The translations under genes were made by a program, and so were the position numbers. Shown piece by piece: positions 58,556 to 64,000 of a stretch of DNA of 64,000 bases. The notes beneath the pieces are model-generated. The model searched no databases. It was given only the letters and a program-made list of their open reading frames with translations, and had not been told where the DNA came from. The stretch comes from Defluviitaleaceae bacterium (GTDB lineage Bacteria > Bacillota > Clostridia > Lachnospirales > WQUN01): the NCBI GenBank assembly GCA_009787785.1, contig WQSR01000001.1, positions 45,662 to 109,661 of the forward strand. Reading direction: 5' to 3'. The stretch's first letter is position 1. The number at the start of each line of letters is the position of its first letter.

Positions 58556-61266
58556 AATGGGTAACGGAAAACATCAAGGACGTACTCCACACCTTGGGTG
58601 CGAATCCCACTCAGGGCTTGAGCGCGGACGAGATTAAGGCCCGTCAGCAAGAATACGGGCTGAACGAATTTGAGGAGGAGAAAAAGGAAACCTTCTTCCA
58701 GAAAATCCTCCACCATTTGACGGAAATCCCCACCATGATATTGATAGCCGCCTCGGTTATCGCCGCCATTGCGGCGGTGATGAACCAACGGGATGGCACC
58801 GGCACCGCCAGCGACTGGGCCAAGGTGGTGGTGATATTGTCCATTGTGGTCATCAACGTGGTGCTGGGCATGTATCAGGAAAGCAAGGCGGAGAAAGCCC
58901 TGGAAGCCTTGAAGAAAATGAACGCCTTCAAGACCACGGTTATCCGGGGCGGCGTGAAGCAAATCATCGAAGCCAACCAGCTGGTGCCCGGTGACTTGGT
59001 GGAGCTTAACGCCGGGGACGTGATTACCGCCGACGGGCGCATCATCGAGGCCAGCTCCTTGCAGGTGGAGGAAGCGGCCCTCACCGGCGAGAGCCAGCCC
59101 GTGGAAAAAGACCCCCATGCGGTGATTACCGAAACCGTGCCCCTGGGGGACAGGATAAACATGGTGTACTCGGGCTGTTTGGTGACGGGAGGGCGCGCCC
59201 TTGTGGTGGTGACGGAAACCGCCATGGAAACGGAAATGGGCAAAATCGCCCGGATGCTGAACAATACCAAGAAAATGCTCACCCCCTTACAGCTCCGCTT
59301 GAAGCAGCTGGCGAAGCGGATTTCCGTCATCGCGTTGCTCTCCGGTGTGGCTATGTTTTTGGTGGGGCTTGTTTTGTGGCAGAATGACCCCATTTACATG
59401 CTCTTGCTGGCGGTGGCCTTGGGTGTGGCCGCCGTGCCGGAGACATTGCCCATCGTCGTCACCATGATTCTCTCCTACGGCGTGTGGAACATGGTGAATA
59501 AAAAGACCATTATCCGCAAAATCCCCGCCGTGGAAACCGTGGGCAACACCTCGGTGATTTGCTCCGACAAAACCGGCACGTTGACCATGAACAAAATGGT
59601 CATCCAGAAGGCATGGCATGTAGACCACGACCCCATCACCGTCAAGGAGAAGGATTTCAACGCTGACCAGCGCAAGCTCATCGGCTTGCTGGCCTCCTGT
59701 AGCAACGCCACCATAGAAGTCCACGGCGACGAGGATGAGCATGTCATCGGCGACCCCACGGAGATTGCCATTATCCGGCTGTTGCACGATTTGGGCATCA
59801 ACCGGGTAGAGGCCGAGCGGGATTATCCCCGGGTACATGAACTGCCCTTCGATTCCGGCCGCAAGCGCATGACCACGGTACACCGTACCGAGGAGGGCTA
59901 TATCGCCGTCACGAAGGGGGCTTTCGACCGGATTCCCGTGGATTGGGACAAATGCCCCGGCTTGCTGGAACGGGCCACCGCCATACACGATTCCTTCGCG
60001 GAGCGGGCTCTGCGCGTTATCGCCATTTCTGTGAAGAAATTCGCGCACAAGCCCACGGATTTGAGCGAAGAGGCCCTGGAAAGCGGCCAGGAGTTGCGGG
60101 GCCTGGTGGGTATGATTGACCCGCCCCGGCCCGAAAGCAAATACGCCGTGGCCCGGGCCAAGGAAGCGGGCATCAAAACCGTGATGATTACCGGTGACCA
60201 TAAGGCCACCGCCATCGCCATCGCCCGTGAAATCGGCATCTACCAGGACGGCGACATAGCCGTGACAGGCAACGAATTGTCCGCCATGAGCGAAACGGAT
60301 TTGAACGCCCGGGTACGCGGCATCTCTGTATATGCCCGGGTCAGCCCCGAGGATAAGCTCCGCATCGTGCGGGCCTGGAATTATCATAACGCCGTTGTCA
60401 CCATGACCGGCGACGGCGTGAACGACGCCCCCGCCCTCAAGGCCGCCGATGTGGGCGCGGCCATGGGCATCACCGGGACGGAGGTTTCAAAGAACGCCGC
60501 CGACATGGTCATCACCGACGACAATTTTGCCACCATAGTGGACGCCATCGCCGAGGGGCGCACATCCTATGACAATATCCGCAAGATTATCCAGTTCCTG
60601 CTGGGTGTCAACTTCGCGGAAATCTTCGTGCTGTTGCTGGGCATGTTGGTCATCGGGATTTCGCCGATTACGGCCATGCAGATTTTGATTATCAACGTGG
60701 TTTATGACGGCATCCCCGGCTTTTTCCTGGCCTTCGAAAGGCCCGAGCCCGGCGTGATGAAGCGCAAGCCCCTGCCCAAGGGCTCCGGGGTTTTCGCCAA
60801 CCGGGTGGGCTTGTTCATCGGCCTGCGCGCCGTTTCGTTCTCCATTTTAACCCTTGCGGCCTTTGTAATCGGCTCCTATCTCCTGCCCCATACCGCCGGC
60901 TTCGGCGTGTGGGACGGTACCTTTGCCGGCTTGCGTGAAGGGGATTTCGCCGTAGGCATCACCATGGCCTTTATGGTGCTGAGCTGGGCGTCTCTCATTG
61001 ATATCTTCAACACACGCACCAAGCTCTCCATTTTCCAGGCCGGATTTACCACGAATAAGGGCATCTTCTTCACCGTCATCGGGGCCTTCGCCTTCTCGGT
61101 TTTCGTTGCCCTCAATCCCTTCCTGATGAGCATTTTCAGCGTGGTGCACGTGAGCGGCACCCACTGGCTCATCATGGGTGCGTTGGCTGTTGTACAGGTA
61201 TTCTTCGTGGAAGCAGTGAAGCTGATACTGCGCATCCGCGACAGCAAAAAAGGAATCGTATACTAA
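58552..61266 (+). CDS. Cation-translocating P-type ATPase (P2A, Ca2+-type)
   Basis: The 904-residue protein has a P-type N-terminal domain, ALTGESQPVEKD (~176), transmembrane motif VAAVPETLPIVVTM, phosphorylation site SDKTGTLTMNKMVI (~340), and hinge MTGDGVNDAPALKAADVGAA. The PE-x-LP pattern of TM4 and full set of C-terminal helices fit SERCA/PMCA-like calcium or manganese pumps. Ion specificity is not certain. Its GGAG lies at the end of the DUF4276 gene. Confidence 0.93.
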   Translation: MKWVTENIKDVLHTLGANPTQGLSADEIKARQQEYGLNEFEEEKKETFFQKILHHLTEIPTMILIAASVIAAIAAVMNQRDGTGTASDWAKVVVILSIVVINVVLGMYQESKAEKALEALKKMNAFKTTVIRGGVKQIIEANQLVPGDLVELNAGDVITADGRIIEASSLQVEEAALTGESQPVEKDPHAVITETVPLGDRINMVYSGCLVTGGRALVVVTETAMETEMGKIARMLNNTKKMLTPLQLRLKQLAKRISVIALLSGVAMFLVGLVLWQNDPIYMLLLAVALGVAAVPETLPIVVTMILSYGVWNMVNKKTIIRKIPAVETVGNTSVICSDKTGTLTMNKMVIQKAWHVDHDPITVKEKDFNADQRKLIGLLASCSNATIEVHGDEDEHVIGDPTEIAIIRLLHDLGINRVEAERDYPRVHELPFDSGRKRMTTVHRTEEGYIAVTKGAFDRIPVDWDKCPGLLERATAIHDSFAERALRVIAISVKKFAHKPTDLSEEALESGQELRGLVGMIDPPRPESKYAVARAKEAGIKTVMITGDHKATAIAIAREIGIYQDGDIAVTGNELSAMSETDLNARVRGISVYARVSPEDKLRIVRAWNYHNAVVTMTGDGVNDAPALKAADVGAAMGITGTEVSKNAADMVITDDNFATIVDAIAEGRTSYDNIRKIIQFLLGVNFAEIFVLLLGMLVIGISPITAMQILIINVVYDGIPGFFLAFERPEPGVMKRKPLPKGSGVFANRVGLFIGLRAVSFSILTLAAFVIGSYLLPHTAGFGVWDGTFAGLREGDFAVGITMAFMVLSWASLIDIFNTRTKLSIFQAGFTTNKGIFFTVIGAFAFSVFVALNPFLMSIFSVVHVSGTHWLIMGALAVVQVFFVEAVKLILRIRDSKKGIVY

Positions 61267-61281
61267 GAAAGGATGATTAAA

Positions 61282-62181
61282 ATGAACCTCTATCCCGTAA
61301 GCTTTGCCCATGTTTCAACCGGTGAGCGTATCGCTTATCGAAAGAGCGGAAGTGCCGAGAAGGTAATTATTCTTATCCACGGCAACATGTCTTCATCGGT
61401 GCACATGCACGCCATCATGGAGGTGCTCGCAAAGGATTTTACCGTATACGCGCCCGACTTACGCGGCCTGGGTGAGAGCACATACAACGCGCCTTTTGAC
61501 TCGTTGCATGAGTTGGCCTTGGATGTAGCCGCCTTCGCGGACGAAGTGGGCATACAATCATTTCAGGTTTTGGGGTGGTCAACGGGGGGCGGCGTGGCTC
61601 TGGAGTTGGCCGCAGAACTTCCGGGCCGCGTGGAAAACGTCATCTTGCTGGGCTCGGTGCCTGTTACGGGGTATCCTATATTCAAGAAGGACGCCACAGG
61701 CAATCCGATTTTGACTGAGCCCTACAAAGACAAAGCAGAGCTTGCGGCAGACCCCGTTCAGGTTTTGCCCTTGCTAAACGCCTACGCCACAGGCGACCGG
61801 GCCTTTGTGCGCGGGTTGTTTGACATGGCAATTTACAACGTAAAACAACCCAGCCCCGATGAATATGAGTTGCTTTTGGACGCCACCATGAAACAAAAAA
61901 GCCTGGTGGACATTGACTACGCGCTATTGACATTTAACATGACAGACAAGGACACGCCCCATAGCCGGGGCACCGGGCGGCTGGGCAAAATACAATGCCC
62001 CATTATCATGTTGCAGGGCGCGAAGGACGCAATCGTCCCCCTTGAATGGACAAAGCAGTCTTTACAGGACATGGCGGGCAAAGCTACCCTGCATGTGTTC
62101 GATAATTCCGGCCATTCCATTATAACAGACGAGCCGGAGGCGTTTATCGCCCAGCTACGCAAGGCGGTTGGCCTGCAATAA
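61282..62181 (+). CDS. Alpha/beta hydrolase
   Basis: The protein of 299 residues has the HGNMSSS oxyanion region, the nucleophile elbow GWSTGGG (Ser), an Asp in QGAKDAIVPLEW and a His in NSGHSIITDEP, so the triad is complete. ATG 61282 is chosen for AAAGGA eight bases upstream; ATG 61273 is possible. An esterase or lipase-like role is likely. It lies 15 bases after the P-type ATPase. Confidence 0.9.
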   Translation: MNLYPVSFAHVSTGERIAYRKSGSAEKVIILIHGNMSSSVHMHAIMEVLAKDFTVYAPDLRGLGESTYNAPFDSLHELALDVAAFADEVGIQSFQVLGWSTGGGVALELAAELPGRVENVILLGSVPVTGYPIFKKDATGNPILTEPYKDKAELAADPVQVLPLLNAYATGDRAFVRGLFDMAIYNVKQPSPDEYELLLDATMKQKSLVDIDYALLTFNMTDKDTPHSRGTGRLGKIQCPIIMLQGAKDAIVPLEWTKQSLQDMAGKATLHVFDNSGHSIITDEPEAFIAQLRKAVGLQ

Positions 62182-62191
62182 CGGTATAAAT

Positions 62192-63820
62192 ATGAATGAT
62201 ACGATAACCCACATATTCCTCGTCTTCGGTGGGCTGGGGCTCTTCCTCTACGGCATGAAAATGATGATGGACGGCCTGGAGGAGCTGGCCGGAAACCGAA
62301 TGCGCACGGCCATCGAGCGCGCCACCGCCAACCGCTTTCTGGGGGTGGGGGTGGGCGCGCTGGTTACGGTGGTCATCCAAAGCTCCACGGCTACGTCGGT
62401 GATGGCCGTGGGCTTTATCAATTCCGGGCTCATGACCCTCTCCCAGGCGATTACGCTGATTATGGGTGCCCACATCGGAACAACTGTCACGGCGCATTTG
62501 TTCAGCTTTCCGGGCATCACCGCCGTCGCGCCCATGCTGATTTTCACCGGAATTATTATTTATTTATTTGTGCGGAAAAAAGGGCTGAAGGATTTCGGCT
62601 TTATTTTTTTGGGCATTGGGATTTTATTCTTCGGCCTTTCGGTGATGGGCGGGCCCTTGCGGGCATTCGCCGATACCGAGGGCTTCCGCTCCATGCTCAC
62701 GGTTTTTAGCAATCCCTTTTTGGCGATAATGGCGGGCTTTGTTTTCACTGCGGTGATTCAAAGCTCTACGGCGGCCACGGGGATTTTGGTGACATTGTAT
62801 GTCCAGGGTGTGGATATCGCATTTGCCACGGCGGCCTATCTGGTGCTGGGCATCAGCGCGGGCACGACGGTTACTGCCCTCATCGCCTCCTTTGCAGGTA
62901 AGCGCGAGAGCAAACGGGCGGCCTTGGCCAATTTAATTTATGTTTCCATCGGCGTGGTGGTTTTCGGTGTGTTGATTTCCGCCGCGCCGGGTATTTTGGC
63001 CTTCTTCACCCACACCTGGAGCTATGGCGCGACCCAAATCGCCATGTTCTATACCTTCTTCAAGCTGGCCTTGACCCTCGCTTTTTTACCCTTTGTCAAT
63101 CGTCTGGCCGCCCTTATGTACAAGCTCATGCCCAAGCGCACCCAGTGGGTGGACGCCAAGCATCTGGTGTATATCAACCATTCCGGCACCCAAACCCCCG
63201 CCGCCGTCATCGAGCAAGCCTTCAAGGAGCTCCACCGCATGGGCACCATGGCGGTTATTAATCTGGAGCTGGCCGTGGAGGCTTTTATTACAGGGGACGA
63301 GGAAAAAAAGACCGGCGTGCTGGAGGGGATGTCGTCGGTAAATTACCTCAACAAGCAAATCACCTCCCTCCTCATGGAACTGGAGCAGGTGGAATCCGCC
63401 GCCGACATGAAACGGCTAAGCACACTGCTCTACATCGCCTCCGATTTCGAACGGGTGGCCGCCCACGCGGAAAACATCGTGGGCTACGATACCCGCACCA
63501 AGAAAAAACGCAAACCCCGCCTGTCCCCCATCGCCATGGAGGAGCTGGCCACCATGGCCAACGAGGTCATCTCCATGCTCAACCTCGTACTGCAAGCCTT
63601 CGAGAACCGCTCGGAGGCCCATCTGCAACAGATATTCGACACCGAGGACCGGGTCAACGCCCTGGATAAACACTACACCGAGAACCATATCAAACGCCTA
63701 AAGCACGAAAAAAGCGACCCCCGTGGCGGCGTCGCCTTTGTAGGCATGGTATCGGATTTGGAGCGTTGCGCCGACCATGGGAAAAATATCGCGTATTATT
63801 TTCAGGATAAATCCGTATAA
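62192..63820 (+). CDS. Na+/phosphate cotransporter family protein (NptA-like with PhoU domain)
   Basis: The 542-residue protein has two inverted Na/Pi repeats with QSS motifs (VVIQSSTATSVMAVGFINSG and AVIQSSTAATGILVTLYVQG) in eight or more membrane helices. A C-terminal PhoU-like helical domain (~residues 340-540) ends YTENHIKRLKHEKSDPRGG. It probably imports phosphate with sodium. The ribosome binding site before ATG 62192 is weak. Confidence 0.92.
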   Translation: MNDTITHIFLVFGGLGLFLYGMKMMMDGLEELAGNRMRTAIERATANRFLGVGVGALVTVVIQSSTATSVMAVGFINSGLMTLSQAITLIMGAHIGTTVTAHLFSFPGITAVAPMLIFTGIIIYLFVRKKGLKDFGFIFLGIGILFFGLSVMGGPLRAFADTEGFRSMLTVFSNPFLAIMAGFVFTAVIQSSTAATGILVTLYVQGVDIAFATAAYLVLGISAGTTVTALIASFAGKRESKRAALANLIYVSIGVVVFGVLISAAPGILAFFTHTWSYGATQIAMFYTFFKLALTLAFLPFVNRLAALMYKLMPKRTQWVDAKHLVYINHSGTQTPAAVIEQAFKELHRMGTMAVINLELAVEAFITGDEEKKTGVLEGMSSVNYLNKQITSLLMELEQVESAADMKRLSTLLYIASDFERVAAHAENIVGYDTRTKKKRKPRLSPIAMEELATMANEVISMLNLVLQAFENRSEAHLQQIFDTEDRVNALDKHYTENHIKRLKHEKSDPRGGVAFVGMVSDLERCADHGKNIAYYFQDKSV

Positions 63821-64000
63821 AATGAAAGCTAGTGCCCTGACCGCCTTATATTTTAGGGAGCCTGGAAATAATATCCCCCCGCCGGGAAGTTCAAGCGTCA
63901 CGCTTGCGCCGGAAACGCCCCCCAGGGGCCCGGACACGCGCTGCGCCATGCGCCCACGAGGTAAGCGGAAACCTTCCCGCGTCACTGGTACGCCCTCCGG
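63821..64000. other. GC-rich non-coding end of window
   Basis: No convincing gene is visible. The region has several short palindromes (AAGCGTCACGCTT, CCCCCCAGGGGCCC). A minus-strand frame enters from the window edge, but its codon pattern is not convincing. It may hold a structured RNA or the end of a gene that lies outside. Confidence 0.3.

Noticed and set aside
63698..63985. A minus-strand gene at the end of the window
   Set aside because: The frame overlaps the end of the Na/Pi cotransporter, has no recognised domain and no ribosome binding site.
1..64000. tRNA, rRNA or CRISPR loci
   Set aside because: I looked for cloverleaf-like ends, TTCGANTC loops and regularly spaced repeats and saw none that I could support.

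Overview
The window looks like chromosomal DNA of an anaerobic, endospore-forming member of the Clostridia (Bacillota). The signs are a SpoIID-like spore protein with peptidoglycan-binding repeats, a clostridial L10-leader/rplJ/rplL operon followed by pyruvate phosphate dikinase, a TldD/TldE pair, three flavodoxin-ferredoxin (EFR1-type) proteins, TnpW/TnpX-like large serine recombinases, and GGAGG-type ribosome binding sites. Species cannot be given from sequence alone.

Layout. (1) 1-7504, AT-richer: the 3' part of a surface-glycan-type cluster. Its co-directional, overlapping genes are an FkbH-like protein, a split transketolase, an acyl carrier protein, a MaoC dehydratase, an SDR reductase, an AAC(3)-DUF4910 fusion, and a radical SAM gene that is out of frame at a run of ten G. 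It ends in two fused gene remnants. (2) 7640-10828: a small hypothetical gene and uvrA. (3) 10962-11572 and 37399-39189: two halves of one SpoIID-like/peptidoglycan-binding gene. They are split by a 25,828-bp element (about 11571-37398) that ends in a TnpW-like gene and two large serine recombinases. Joining the flanks at a shared TAC restores an in-frame 799-codon product. The element's roughly 45 cargo genes are almost all on the + strand and tightly packed: toxin/defence-like genes (MNT-HEPN, Mrr, AbiU2-like), nucleic-acid and nucleotide house-cleaning enzymes (Dtd, Tag, endonuclease III-like, MazG-like), EFR1 and YjbQ proteins, and acetyltransferases. (4) 39415-47500: tldD-tldE, then on the minus strand rplJ-rplL-ppdK with an L10 leader, then divergent aspA. 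(5) 47578-53224: a small Sm-like protein and an ABC / DUF1854 / ABC export operon. (6) 53227-63820: an alpha-toroid-like protein, a degenerate PdaA-like lipoprotein, pgi, an ATPase/DUF4276 pair that resembles a defence module, a P-type cation ATPase, an alpha/beta hydrolase and a Na/Pi cotransporter.

The most interesting object is the element inside the SpoIID-like gene. Its organisation matches the developmental gene-intervening elements of other spore formers (skin in sigK, SP-beta in spsM, the gerE and spoVFB elements), but the host gene and cargo differ from those. A sigma-K-like promoter precedes the split gene. The second recombinase reads across the right attachment site, so its C-terminus would change on excision. 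No tRNA, rRNA or CRISPR array was seen.
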